Source: Lytechinus pictus (taxonomy: Eukaryota > Echinodermata > Echinoidea > Temnopleuroida > Toxopneustidae). Taken from it: DNA of 64,000 bases. Each line of letters starts with the position of its first letter. Position 1 is the first letter of the stretch. The translations under genes were made by a program, and so were the position numbers. The stretch covers positions 22,245,617-22,309,616 of the forward strand of contig NC_087261.1 of assembly GCF_037042905.1 (NCBI RefSeq), in the 5' to 3' direction. Shown piece by piece: positions 1 to 12,205 of this stretch. Below the pieces are notes generated by a model. The model did no database searches. It worked only from the letters and a program-made list of their open reading frames with translations, and was not told the DNA's origin.

Positions 1-1030
1 ACCCAATGTGAAATCGATTCCAGAGCTTTATTTTTGTTCATTTATTTTGATTATTGTTCTTCCAACTAACGGGTAAACAGGCATATAATTATACGCTTGA
101 CCTTTTCAATATCATTTACATTGTATTCCTGTTAATATTGTCTTTCTTTCCTTTCCATAAGAAATCAAAAGTTAATTCATCCAGTGATTCATAAACCCAT
201 TTACAGATCTGGAGTAAGAGACACTCTATAAAGGTCCTTATGCACCTTCAGTTGAATCTTACCTTTAAATGTTAAATCCCTTACCTGCGAAAAGTTCAAA
301 AGTATTTTGATTTTGCTTAAAATTTCTTTATAATTTACATCTTCTTTCTTGTGTTCATCAAGGGTGAAAAATACTCCTAAATCTTTAAGTAAATCAACTA
401 TTTTGTCTAAGCAGAAATAATAATCCAAATGTCGACATGAACCTAACCTTATTTTAGTTTTGTCGTTATTGGTTTATACTCCAAAAAGTTTTTCAAAATC
501 TGCAAATAAAACTTTAAGTCTCTAAACCGATTTTACTTTGCTAGCGAAAACTGTCATATCATCTGCATATATAAAGTTCTAATTTAATTTCTTTATCTCC
601 AAATTTAATTCCACATATCAATTATCTGTTCGTAATTTATGAGCCATTGCTTCAATACACAATATTAAAAGGTAAGGTCTATTAAAGAGGACCCCCTTGC
701 ATCACCCCCTTTTTATTTCAAAATGACCGGTGGACCCTCCTTAATAAAACGCAACTTAAAGCGCCAGTATACAAAACTTTGACCCATCTCCGAAAAGATG
801 CACCAAACCCGAAGCCATCAGAGCCTTTTGAAGAAAATAATGTGATATCGAGTCAAAGGCCTTCTCAAAGTCTATAGCTAACAAACAACCAGGTAGATTA
901 TAATGGGATGTATGAAAAATTATATCATCTATAGTACGAATGGCCTCACCAATATTTCTTCCTTGTATGATTATTATAACTGACCTGATCCCCCACAACG
1001 ATTTCATTCAATATATTCTTGATTCGCTTA
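1..1030 (-). mobile_element. L1/Tx1-like LINE reverse transcriptase fragment, broken
   Basis: On the minus strand, pieces of a non-LTR reverse transcriptase appear in order in different frames. The block near 760-960 reads RTIDDIIF, then GCLLAIDFEKAFDSISH, the first catalytic Asp motif. Next is a VMQGGPL-like QG-P block near 690, followed by CIEAMAHKLRTD near 620-660. A YADDMTVF catalytic box lies at about 555-580. EILSKIKILLNFSQVRDLTF at 220-345 matches the region downstream of the RT in L1-type elements. Stops and frame changes separate all blocks, so the copy is dead. The clade is inferred from motif wording only. Confidence 0.8.
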
Positions 1031-1903
1031 GCTAAATTTTTTGTTAAAATTTTATTTGATTTCATTTGATTTATTGATTTCCGTTTCACAGCATAATTAT
1101 GAAAAACATAACAAGGTCGAAAATACTGCAAGACATAATAAAATATATATAACATAATCTTAGATTTAAGGAAAACAATTCAATAAATAAAATTACCTAA
1201 GATGACATTTGTGTTTAAAAGTAAAACGGAGGATCTTGTCGAAAAAAAGCAAAGCTTGTACAAAAGGCAAGCCCCTAACTAAGTTTCATTACAAAATTAC
1301 AACAAAAAAACATTGGATCGTTATGATATATAGAACTTTTGTTTAGAAATAAATACAAACGATTTCAGTGGTGCAATTTACGAAAAAAGGGTAACTGATG
1401 GATCGTGTGAGAAACATTTTGTTTTATAACATTAGGGAGGTGAGGGGGAGAAGAGGGGGGAACAGAGAAGTAGAAAGAAAGCGGACAGCAGGAGCAGGTA
1501 CTTTGGCTAATTGCAATTTTAAGAAAAAAAAGTAATAACAAATAACATACATGTATTATGTATATAATATGAGCGCATATAATACACATATACACAAAAG
1601 CCGAGTATAAATAAATCAGTTATTCAGCTTGACATGTTTGCAACGAGTATTGCAAAATTATTTTTTTTTTCAGTTTGCTATGAGGCGCCGAATGTACCAA
1701 TATTATATAGAACAATTATTTGTTATATAATCATTATTTATTAAATAATTACTATTATTTATATATAATTTACATTTTATTTGTAAATAACTACTATTAT
1801 ATAAAATATCATTTCTAATTATTTATATATAATTCCAAGTAATACTTCATTATTTGTAAATAATAATAGTTCGACATTCCATTACCCAGGTAACAATACA
1901 GCA

Positions 1904-2420
1904 TTGGACCAACGTTGGATCAACGTTGGGAAATTTTTTCCCAACGTTGCCTCAACGTTGGCAGACAAACGTTGCATCATCGATAGAAGTGCACGCGCAT
2001 ACATCGTCAGACCAACAACATTTCCAACGTCAGTTCAACGTTGTCCAGCAACAATGTTCCAACGTTGTCTGGCAACGTTGATCCAATGTTGGCTAAATAG
2101 TCAAATACAACATTGCTACAATGTTGGTAAGCAACGTTGCATCATCGATAGAAGTGCACGTCCATACATCGTCAGACCAACAACATTTCCAACGTCAGTT
2201 CAACGTTGTCCACCATCAATGCTCCAACGTTGGTATAATGTCGGCTGAGTCATCAATAACAGCGTTGCTGCAACGTTGATGGGCAACGTTGAAGCAGCGA
2301 TGGACGTACACGTGCATACATCGTCAGTCCAACTATGTTTACAACGTTGGTTCAACGCTGTCCAGCAACAATGCTCCAACATTGCTCCAACGTTATTTCA
2401 ACGTATGGCAGTAATTAACA
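1904..2420. repeat. Left CAACGTTG array
   Basis: Imperfect reiterations of CCAACGTTG and relatives, spaced about 10-30 bp. Two longer near-identical blocks start near 1965 and 2133, both reading GCAACGTTGCATCATCGATA and then GAAGTGCACG, which shows a higher-order unit of about 170 bp. Apparent open frames here are by-products of the repeats. Confidence 0.85.
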
Positions 2421-3696
2421 AAACATTAATTGGTTTCAAGGTGAAGTCCACCATTACAACTCTACACTCTAATCTTTAACATCATGTCTTATCCTATCCT
2501 AAAATCCTACATCCTAATCCTATTCCTATCATCCTACACCTATTCACTGAATCCTGTCATTGACTCCTATATATAGAGCAACTTTGCTATACTTGGCAGA
2601 ATACAGTTGATATCATTTTCCACACTTAACCTTGAAAATTTCACTTAGCATAATATGTTTTTATTATAAATGATATGGTAATGGAGCCACATACTTTTCT
2701 GAAACTTTTCATTGTGGAAATATTGAATAAACATAAATACTTTAATTATTATAGCAATATTACATAAAATTTTGTCATTTACTGATGTAATGAATATTCA
2801 TGAGTGCATAATCATTATGTCCAGATGAGGCAGGTATGGCAGCGTTGGTCCAATGTTGGTCCAACGTTGGGTGACGTTGATCCAACGTTGGTCTAATGTT
2901 GGTCCAATGTTGGCGTAAACGTTGATTCAATGTTTGTCTAATATCGGTTAAATGTTATTGTAACGTTGATTCTTTGTTGGTCTAATTTTAAACAAATCCA
3001 ACGATGCGCCATCTCCATCAAACAGTTTTCAACACTGTGCCATCATCATCTGTAACCTGTTCATGATTCTGTCAAAAAACATTACAACTATTATTACAGC
3101 TATTCATTTCTTTTCATTCTTTCTTTTACAAGTCTCTTCACATAATAAAGAGGAATCAAGCGAATTACGTGTGATATTTATTGAGGCCTTTGTAGCATTC
3201 AAACTTTTTTGACGTCCTCTTTTTCTCAAACAAGACTAATACCAAAAAAACATATGCATATGTAATAAGAATTAAGATGTATTACATTTTCTTGCGAGTT
3301 GCAATCTATGTTTCTGTCTACAACTGTTTAATGACTCGGTATGCAATGCCAATTGCAACGTCAGTAATCATCACAAAAAACTCACATGTGTAATTGCAGT
3401 CTCTCAGGAGGTCGCGTAACTTGGCCTCACTCAGAGTAACGTAGCTACTGCCTACTGTAACTAAAGAGCGCCTTTTTTTGATTAAGATAGAAGTCAACTG
3501 ATATCTCAATATGCATGGCCATGGCCTAGTCTCGCTCATGCCATAACTCTTAAATGATATTTCAGCGTCAAGTGTAAGCATGCCTCACGTAGCAACTACA
3601 GGTTTGACTGCAGTTGGAAAACACTCGGTCCAGGCAGGACCGACCAGGTCAATTCAAGGCAGCGTACAATAAATAAGGCAGGAATGCCAGGTAGCA
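2421..3696. other. Interior of the 5.3-kb element, no gene seen
   Basis: AT-rich sequence with a short further CAACGTTG-type cluster at about 2840-2960 (several GTTGGTCCAACGTTGG-like words). The open frame at 3318-3581 on the minus strand has no recognisable family and no supporting signals. Confidence 0.6.
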
Positions 3697-4181
3697 AGTC
3701 ATTGGGTTATTTCACAAGTACGGTGTACGGTGTTGAGAACGCGAAATTGCTGAACTGAGCTCCAACACCAAGCGTAATATTATTTTTCATTGAAATGTAT
3801 TAAAACTCTAATGATTTGCTCTCATCTTAAATGTAAAAGAAAATTTTATGGAGATGGTTCGTCGTGTTCGCCCCCTGTTCGTGAGCTACAGTTCATCAAC
3901 ACCAACACTGAACTTTAAATCACGATTCTCCCAATCGATCCCTGGGGGTCGGTGTCGCTGAATGGGGAAATTGCACGTAGATCATCAACACCTTGCAGCC
4001 GCTGTGCAGTGTTGGGTTCAGCAGATGACAATCAACACCAGCCTTCAACACAAACTGCCGGAAATACACAATATTTTCCTAGGTCAATCTCAACACCAGC
4101 CTGATTCAAGTACGGTGTTGTCACAACACCAACACCAGATTTCAACACTGTACTTGAAATTATTGAAATCACCCAATGACT
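3697..4181. mobile_element. 485-bp inverted-repeat element with CAACACC-rich arms
   Basis: The left end AGTCATTGGGTTATTTCA is mirrored by the right end, which reads TGAAATCACCCAATGACT. Just inside, CAAGTACGGTGTT pairs with AACACTGTACTTG. The interior repeats CAACACC/GGTGTTG words. There is no coding capacity; it is nested inside the 5.3-kb element. Confidence 0.75.
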
Positions 4182-4797
4182 GTTGTCTTGCCCTTGGTAT
4201 CGCATACTCGTTTCCACTCACACGTATTGCGAGGTTAGTATTCGTCACTCACACAAGTACGAGGTATGTTATAATATATATACTGAGCAGTGGCTGTTAA
4301 GTACTTACACGAAAATCCTAGCGTCGGACAGTATGCGCACAGAAGATGACTCCGGGATCTTTCGGAGGGGATCAACGGTTGCAGTTACCGATTATCTGCA
4401 AGTGCAAAGAAAATTCCACTGTAGATTGTAGGTCCTAAATATGCAGCTTATAAGTACTGTTCCAGATCACTAGATATTCAGGAATTTAATTGTCTATATC
4501 CAACCAGATTCTGCCAGATTCTTCAAGTTCAAAATTGAAGGAAGCAGACTACACAGAAGGAGTCCGACGTCGCGACTAATTCTGCGCTGCGCATCAGAAT
4601 AGTATGGTATTTTTAAATAGGCACATTTTGATGCTTGTATTTCCTTCTTCAATTTCTTCTAGTTATGTGACGGTAGGCCTATATATATCTCGTACTTAGT
4701 GTGAGAGGCCTAGCCAGCTGCAAAGGACGAGGGCGTTTCTGGAAATTCTGGTCTTGAACTACATTTATTTTCTTGTTTTTCTCCTTTATTTTCTATA

Positions 4798-5410
4798 TTA
4801 AAGGACAAGTCCACCCCAACAAAAAATTGATTTGAATAAGCAGAGAAAAATCAAACTAGCATAACACTGAAAATTTCATCAAAATCGGATGTGAAATAAG
4901 AAAGTTATGGCATTTTAAAGTTTCGCTTATTTTTCACAAAACAGTGATATGCACAACTCAGTGACATGCAAATGAGTCAGTCGATGATGTCTATCAACAC
5001 TCACTATTTCTTTTGTTTTTTATTATTTGAATTATAAAATATTTAATTTTTTACAGACTTGCATATAGGGACCGACTTGACTGAACCATAAAGTATTAAA
5101 CAATGCTAATTCCACATGTTCAGGGAGGAATTAATCACTGTTTCACTTGACAATGAGAAGAAAATTAGAATGTTTCATATCTCATATAATAAAATACAAA
5201 AGAAATAGTGAGTGGATGACATCATCAGTCTCCTCATTTGCATACCGACCAGGATATGCATATAACTGTTTTGTGAAATTAAGCGAAACTTTAAAATGTC
5301 ATAACTTCATTATTTTACATCCGATTTTGATGAAATTTTCAGTTTTTTGCCTGTTGGATTATTCTCTTTTTATTCAAATCAATTTTTGTTGGGGTGGACT
5401 TGTCCTTTAA
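4798..5410. mobile_element. TTAA-flanked MITE, family A copy 1
   Basis: Inverted ends TTAAAGGACAAGTCCACCCC and GGGGTGGACTTGTCCTTTAA enclose about 613 bp. Homology between the arms extends more than 150 bp inward, including ATTTCATCAAAATCGGATGT against ACATCCGATTTTGATGAAAT. Five other copies lie in this window. TTAA at both ends of every copy fits a piggyBac-type target duplication, though TTAA could instead belong to the repeat. Confidence 0.85.
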
Positions 5411-5689
5411 TCGACACATTTGCATCCCCCGGTGCATGCAGCCTCTCTATTCTACCCCATCTTTATTTTTGTTTTCTCCTTAGTTTTAGATCCTCTTTCC
5501 CTTCCCATTATTTTCCTTCTCTCTCGATTTCTTTTCCCCTTATTGCTAGGGGATACCAAGGGTGACAAGGATAGACAAGCAAACTTACTTGATCGACCCC
5601 CCCCCCTTGGCCCCATTGGAAATTATGCGAGTAGTCGTCTGTATATCAATTCTCCAATGAACCAGTTTCTCACGTTCTCAACACTGTGT

Positions 5690-7170
5690 ATAATATGCCG
5701 GGATATTATGTTGACTGTCAAACAAATATCCAACAAACTATAGTTTCCAACATTGTGTCAATGTTAACTGTCAACAATTCTCCAATAAACTATTCCAATT
5801 ACGCTGTCCACGTTGTGCCATTGTCCGTTGTTCAACAACTCTCCATCAAACTAGTTTCCAACTTTGTCAACGTTGTGCCATTGTCGACTGTCTAACAAAT
5901 CTCTAAGAAAATAGTTTCCAACGTTGTTCCGTTGTCGGTTGTTCAGCAACTCTCCATCGCACTAGTTTCCGACGTAGTCAACGCTGTGCCTTTGTTGGCT
6001 GATGTTCAACAACTATCCAATCAAACACGTTTCCAACGTTGTGACGTTGTTGGCTGTCCAACAAATCTCCAACACACTAGTTTCCAATGTTGTGCCATTG
6101 TCTGTTGTTCAACAACTTTCCAACGTTGCCAACGTTGTGTCATCGTCGACTATCCTACTGATCTCCAACCTACCAGTTTCCAACGTTGTGCCAGTGTCAG
6201 TTGTTCAACAACTTTCCATCTAACTAGTTTCCAGCTTTATCAACGTTGTGTCATGGTCTACTATCTAACTAATCTCCAATCTACCAGTTTCCAACGTTGT
6301 GCCATCGTCGACTTTCCAACAAATCTCCATCGAACTAGTTTCTAGCTTTGACAACGTTGTGCCATAGTTGGTTGTTCAACAACTTTCCATCGAATTAGTT
6401 TCCAACGTTGCCAACCTTGTGTCATCGTCGACTATCCAACTAATCTCCAACCTACTAGTTTCCAACGTTTTGCCATTGTCGACCGTCCAACAAATCTCCA
6501 ACAAACTAGTTTCCAACTTTGTCAACGTTGTCTCATTGTCGGTTGATCAACAACTTTCCATCGAACTGGTTTCCAACGTTGCCAACGTTGTGTAATTGTT
6601 GGCTGTTCAGCAACTATCCAATTAAACATGTTTCCATCGTTGTGCCATTGTCGACTGTCCAACAACTCTCCAACTAACAAGTTTCCAACGTTGCCAACGT
6701 CGTGTCATTGTTGATTGTTCAACAACTTTCCAGCGAACTAGTTTCCAACTTTGCCAACGTTGTGCCTTTGCTGGCTGTTCAACAACTATCCAATCAAACG
6801 GGTCTCCAACGTTGTGACATTGTCGACCGTCCAACAAATCTCCAACAAACTAGTTTCCAACTTTGTCAACGTTGTGCCATTGTCGGTTGTTCAACAACAT
6901 TCCAGCGAACTAGTTTCCAACGTTGCCAACGTTGTGCCTTTGCTGGTTGTTCAACAACTATCCAATCAAACGTGTTTCCAACGTTGTGACATTGTCGACC
7001 GTCCAACAACTCTCCAACTAACAAGTTTCCAACGTTGCCAACGTCGTGTCATTGTTGATTGTCCATCATCTTTCCATCAAACTAGTTTCCAACGTCGATT
7101 CAACGTTAATCCATCAAGTTTTTCCAACGTCCAACGACTTTCAAGTTTCCAACGTGGAGCCAACGTTGGC
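5690..7170. repeat. Right CAACGTTG array
   Basis: About 1.5 kb of imperfect tandem units near 60-120 bp. Each combines GTTTCCAACGTTGTG, CCATTGTCG, CTGTCCAACAA and TCTCCAACAAACTAG-like words. It is the right-hand counterpart of the array at 1904-2420. The long overlapping open frames here come from the repeat period and are not genes. Confidence 0.85.
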
Positions 7171-7182
7171 TTGTTACCTGGG

Positions 7183-7830
7183 TATTTATAAATAATGATT
7201 ATTTGTTTTTCATTATTTATAAATAATGATTATTTGTTTTTCATTATTTATAAATAATGATTATTTGTTTTTCATTATTTACAAATAATGATTATTTGTT
7301 TTTCATTATCTATAAATAATGATTATTTGTTTTTCATTATTTATGAATAATGATTATTTGTTTTTCATTATTTATAAATAATGATTATTTGTTTTTCATT
7401 ATTTACAAATAATGATTATTTGTTTTTCATTATTTATAAATAATGATTATTTGTTTTTCATTATTTATAAATAATTTGTTGAGTTTTCCATTATTTATAA
7501 ATAATGATTATTTGTTAAATAATGAAAACGTCTACTTCATTATTTATAAATAATTTTTTCGAGTGCACCATTATTCTCATTATTTATAAATAATCATTAT
7601 TTAATGTTCGAGTTTTCCATTATTTATAAATAAAGATTATTTGTTAAATAATGAAATATCTACTTCATTATTTATAAATAATAATTTTGTTTCAATATCC
7701 CATTATCTATAAATAATCATTATTTATAAACAATTTTTACAGTTTGCCATTATATACAAATAATCATTATTTATATACAAATAACCATTATTTATTAAAT
7801 AATTCCATTATTTATTAAATAATGGAAAAC
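7183..7830. repeat. ATTATTTATAAATAATG array, left arm
   Basis: At least ten units near 31 bp, each with the palindromic word ATTATTTATAAATAAT followed by GATTATTTGTTTTTC. The same array in opposite orientation occupies about 10095-10760. The outer units are near-perfect copies and the inner ones have decayed. Confidence 0.9.
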
Positions 7831-8569
7831 TCGCTATAACATGCAAATGTGGGACCGCCCATGATATGAATATTCATGATGCGATTTCCTTTTTCGTGAT
7901 TTTTCTTCACAAATTTTTGTCCATTTCCTCTTCATAATGACATTTCTTGAAGCAAATTTCTAGGGATATGGTCTGATTGTAATATTCTTCATTTTCTATA
8001 TAACTTCGTCTTCGTAGAAATATCAAAAAGTGTAATTTTATACGATTTTTCCTACAGTTCACAATCGAGGCGCGCGTGTATCGTAGGGACAACCGGTGAA
8101 TCGACGGAGTGCTCCTCATCGAAATACTACGTTGTTTGGTCCCCGGAAGTGGCGGGCGGAATTTGGCCCGAATCCTCGATGGAAGTCGATCAAGTGCATA
8201 TGAGCTGAGAGAGTGAAATATCAGTGTACTTGTACAGGCCCTTCTACTTTTTATAAATATTTTTTGTTGCTTTTTTGTTAAGTTAATTTTTCCTGGTGTA
8301 GAGATAAGTTTCGGTTCTAATAATGCACTTCAACTACATTTTGGAGTGTCTGTTTGAGGCATTTGGGGCGATTTCACCCTGGCCCCAAAATGCTCGCAAC
8401 GACAATACGGGGGCATGATGACCCCTAAATTTTTAAAAACTTATTTTTCTATTGAAAATTATCACAAAATTCACCAAAAGTGTGCACGAAAGCCTTCGTA
8501 TTTCACTTTTAAAACTCTAAAAAGTGCCCAAATGACAAGCTTGGTCGCTTCGCTGTGTCGCTTTCAACT

Positions 8570-9330
8570 TGAGAACTTTTACGCGCGTCTGCTTCCCCCC
8601 CCCCCCCCCCCCTCCTCCGAAAGAAATTCTGTATACGGCCATGCTAAGAGCCTGGCACATTGATTTATGTATACTTTATTTTCATTATTTTTATCTCATT
8701 ATCATCATGGCCTTACGCAGAATTTTTTCCGGGGGGGGGGGGCCGGGTGGGGGGAGCAGGACGCGCGTAAACTTTCTCATAAAAATCTTGAAAAAGCGAA
8801 GCGACCAAGCTTGTCATTTGAGCTTGGTCGCGTCGCTGTCTCGCTTTCAAGATTTTTTTGAGAAACTTTACGCGCGTCCTAGCTGCTCCCCCCCCCCCCT
8901 CCCCCCGGTAAAAATTCTGTGTATAAGGCCATGATGATAATGTGATAAAAATAATGAAAATGAAAAGTACACATAAATCAATGTGCCATATGCTCTTTTG
9001 AGCATGGCCGTTCACAGAATTTCTTTCGGGGGGTGGGGGCAGACGCGCGTAAACGTTCTCAAGTTGAAAGCGAGACAGCGAAGCGACCAAGCTTGTCATT
9101 TGGGCTTGGTCCCGTGGCTGTCTCGCTTTCAAGAATTTTTTGAGAAAGTTTACGCACGTCATGCTCCGGCCCCGGCCCCCCTGGAAAAAATTCTGCGTAA
9201 GGCCATGTTGATAATGAGATAAAAATAATGAAAATGAAAGTATACATAAATCAATGTGCCAGGCTCTTTAGAGCATGGCCGTATACAGAATTTCTTTCGG
9301 AGGAGGGGGGGGGGGGGGGGGGGGGAAGCA
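8570..9330. repeat. Centre of the foldback element: nested hairpin modules with G/C runs
   Basis: Modules alternate between ACGCGCGTAAACTTTCTCA, a stretch containing GCGAAGCGACCAAGCTTGTC with its reverse complement, and runs of 8-20 C or G next to AGAAATTCTGT. Spacers read GCCATGCT and ATTGATTTATGTATAC. Each module (for example 8748-8905) is itself a palindrome inside the larger one. The run lengths are unlikely to be exact in any assembly. Confidence 0.8.
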
Positions 9331-10094
9331 GACGCGTAAGCGTTCTCAAGTTGAAAGCGACACAGCGAAGCGACCAAGCTTGTCATTTGGGCACTTTTTG
9401 GAGTTTTAAAAGTGAAATACGAAGGCTTTCGTGCACACTTTTGGTGAATTTTGTGACAATTTTCAATAGAAAAATAAGTTTTTAAAAATTTAGGGGTCAT
9501 CATGCCCCCGTATTGTCGTTGCGAGCATTTTGGGGCCAGGGTGAAATCGCCCCAAACGCCTCAAACAGACACTCCAAAATGTATTTGAAGTGCATTATTA
9601 GACCTGAAACTTATCTCTACACCAGGAAAAATTAACTTAACAAAAAAAGCAACAAGAAATATTTATAAAAAGTAGAAGGGCCTGTACAAGTACACTGATA
9701 TTTCACTCTCTCAGCTCATATGCACTTGATCGACTTCCATCGAGGATTCGGGCTAAATTCCGCCCGCCACTTCCGGGGACCAACCAACGTAGTATTTCGA
9801 TGAAGAGCACTCCGTCGATTCACCGGTTGTCCCTACGATACACGCGCGCCTATGGGGATTGTGAACTGTAGGAAAAATCGTATAAAATTACACTTTTTGA
9901 TATTTCTACGAAGACGAAGTTATAAAGAAAATGAAGAATATTACAATCAGACCATATCCCTAGAAAATTGCTTCAAGAAATGTCATTATGAAGAGGAAAT
10001 GGACAAAAATTTGTGAAGAAAAATCACGAAAAAGGAAATCGCATCATGAATATTCATATCATGGGCGGTCCCACATTTGCATGTTATAGCGAGT

Positions 10095-10760
10095 TTTCCA
10101 TTATTTAATAAATAATGGCATTATTTAATAAATAATGGTTATTTGTATATAAATAATGATCATTTGTATATAATGGCAAACTGTAAAAATTGTTTATAAA
10201 TAATGATTATTTATAGATAATGGGATATTGATACAAAATTATTATTTATAAATAATGAAGTAGATATTTCATTATTTAACAAATAATCTTTATTTATAAA
10301 TAATGGAAAACTCGAACATTAAATAATGATTATTTATAAATAATGAGAATAATGGTGCACTCGAAAAAATTATTTATAAATAATGAAGTAGACGTTTTCA
10401 TTATTTAACAAATAATCATTATTTATAAATAATGGAAAACTCAACAAATTATTTATAAATAATGAAAAACAAATAATCTTTATTTATAAATAATGAAAAA
10501 CAAATAATCATTATTTGTAAATAATGAAAAACAAATAATCATTATTTATAAATAATGAAAAACAAATAATCATTATTTATAAATAATGAAAAACAAATAA
10601 TCATTATTTATAAATAATGAAAAACAAATAATCATTATTTGTAAATAATGAAAAACAAATAATCATTATTTATAAATAATGAAAAACAAATAATCATTAT
10701 TTATAAATAATGAAAAACAAATAATCATTATTTATAAATAATGGAATGTCGAACTATTAT
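10095..10760. repeat. ATTATTTATAAATAATG array, right arm
   Basis: Inverted partner of the array at 7183-7830, with about 31-bp units carrying CATTATTTATAAATAATG and AAAAACAAATAAT. It leads into the right terminal sequence, which pairs with 1679-1884. Confidence 0.9.
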
Positions 10761-10950
10761 TATTTACAAATAATGAAGTATTACTTGGAATTATATATAA
10801 ATAATTAGAAATGATATTTTATATAATAGTAGTTATTTAAAAATAAAATGTAAATTATATATAAATAATAGTTATTATTTAATAAATAATGATTATATAA
10901 CAAATAATTGTTCTATATAATATTGGTACATTCGGCGCCTCATAGTTTGC

Positions 10951-12060
10951 GTCTACAAATATTTATATTAGGGGATTCTTTTAAATCTAGAGGCAGAAAG
11001 TTCCAGTAGGCAGGCCCGGAGAAGACAAATGAATTCTTTGCAAATAAAGTTCTTGTTAAAGAAAGGTGATAATATTGTCGTTGCCTTGCTGGGTAGCAGT
11101 GTATGGATGCATTTTTACGCCGGAACATATTTGAGAAAATAGCGGGGAGATCGTCCTTGCTTAAAGTTCGAAAATACATATGTCACTTACTTTAAGAATG
11201 TTATTAAAAAAAAACAAGATATCAGTATGTGATCTAAAGTGTGTTTGAAAAAATATTCTTAGAGCTTTTTTTCTGGAGAAGTAATATTCTATTTAGTTGT
11301 GTTTGTATTGCACATCCCCAGGCAATTATTCCGTAATATTATGGTAGAATAAGAGTGTAGTATAATGTTAACAAAGTGCGAGAAGGGAGAAAATGTTTGA
11401 GTTTATTAATAATTCCAATGTTTCTAGAAATTGTTTTTCATATACTATCGATATGAGGCTTCCAGGATAATTTGTTGTCATTAAGGACACCCAAGAATCT
11501 GGCAGTGGAAACATTATTAAGAACAAAATTATCAAAGAAAATACTGTCTGGTAGAGTATTGATTTTATTACTATAAAGCATGTAGTTTGTCTTCTGGTGA
11601 TTAAGCGAAAGTTTGTTGGCCTTGATCCAATCTGTAACATTTGTTAGTTCAGAATTTACGATTCTAACGAGTTGGTTAATATCATCATGCATGGGAAAAG
11701 AAAATATTGGAGTCGTCAGCAAAAAGTATAAATGAAAGTAAATCTGATGTATTTCTAATATCATTGATATAAGTATTAAAAAAAAGTGGGCCTAGTAGAC
11801 TACCCTGGGGGACACCACAAGTAATTGGAAGAGTAGGTGAATGCTATTATTTACTGATACAAATTAGGTCCTATCAGTGAGGTAGCTCCTTAACCACTTC
11901 AAGTCCTTCCCTCTAACTTCATAATGACGTAGTTTATAAAGAAGAATTTCATGACTTATAGTGTCGAAGGCCTTGGAGAAGTCCAGGTAAATACCGACAG
12001 TATGACAACTATTATCGATGGAAGTGGTGACTTTATTAATAAATGACAAAAAAAATGGGA
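10951..12060 (-). mobile_element. CR1/Jockey-like LINE 3' part, broken
   Basis: Minus-strand RT motifs appear in order. YLDFSKAFDTISHEILLYKL lies within 11864-12049. CGVPQGSLLGPLFF is near 11785-11825 and FADDSNIFF near 11700-11735. Then come DWIKANKLSLNHQKTNYMLY (about 11560-11630), NNVSTARFLGVLNDNKLSWK, and the C-terminal SGPAYWNFLPLDLKES (10990-11040). Frames change several times, so it is a pseudo-copy. The foldback element at 1679-10944 lies at its 3' end. Confidence 0.85.
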
Positions 12061-12111
12061 AGTACTATGGTTTTCACGAAATCCAAATTGGAAGTTTTAA
12101 AAATGCCTTTA

Positions 12112-12200
12112 ACCTTCGGTAAAGATTTGGTGTTGACGCCGCCGCCGCCGCCGTCGGAAAAGCGGCGCCTATAGTCTCACTCTGCTTCGCAGGTGAGACA
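12112..12200. repeat. Dispersed repeat with GCC triplet run
   Basis: The stretch holds TTGACGCCGCCGCCGCC, then GGCGCCTATAGTCTCACTC and CTTCGCAGGTGAGAC. I recall similar sequence as a dispersed repeat in marine invertebrates. It separates two oppositely oriented LINE fragments. Confidence 0.5.
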
Positions 12201-12205
12201 AAAAA

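Larger units (their letters stand above)
1885..7182. mobile_element. 5.3-kb TA-inserted element with arms of CAACGTTG repeats
   Basis: The ends are CCCAGGTAACAA (1885) and TTGTTACCTGGG (to 7182), flanked by TA (1883-1884 and 7183-7184). The other arm of the host foldback element gives the empty site, with a single TA at the same point, so this is a clean insertion with TA duplication. Outer parts (about 1905-2420, 2840-2960 and 5690-7170) are imperfect arrays around the self-complementary word CAACGTTG. The interior carries other inverted-repeat elements (3697-4181, 4798-5410) and no recognisable transposase. TA duplication fits the Tc1/mariner group and relatives, but the ends do not identify a superfamily. 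Confidence 0.85.
1679..10944. mobile_element. Large foldback element with very long inverted arms, split by a nested insertion
   Basis: The left end (TATGAGGCGCCGAATGTACC, from 1679) is the reverse complement of the right end (to 10944). GTTTGC flanks both sides (1673-1678 and 10945-10950), a likely 6-bp target duplication; if the terminal C/G pair is counted in the repeat it becomes 4-bp TTTG. The left arm runs 1679-1884 and resumes at 7183; it pairs with the right arm from about 9200 to 10944. The arms hold arrays of an ATTATTTATAAATAAT word and then unique sequence (about 7840-8570 against 9370-10090). The centre repeats hairpin modules around CGAAGCGACCAAGCTTGTC. No transposase is visible, so it is non-autonomous. 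Without the insert it would be about 4 kb. Confidence 0.85.

Noticed and set aside
1365-1595. 76-codon minus-strand frame in the left flank
   Set aside because: Low-complexity, leucine- and isoleucine-rich translation of AT-rich sequence with no signals.
5932-7191. Long overlapping open frames with repeated peptides in the CAACGTTG array
   Set aside because: They follow the repeat period, occur in several frames at once and have no family signature.
7183-7540. CRISPR-like array of about 31-bp repeats
   Set aside because: Units are contiguous, AT-rich and palindromic with no spacers, in a eukaryotic transposable element.
8415-9503. Proline- and glycine-rich open frames near 8.4-9.5 kb
   Set aside because: They arise from C and G runs and inverted copies of one repeat; the same peptide appears from both strands.
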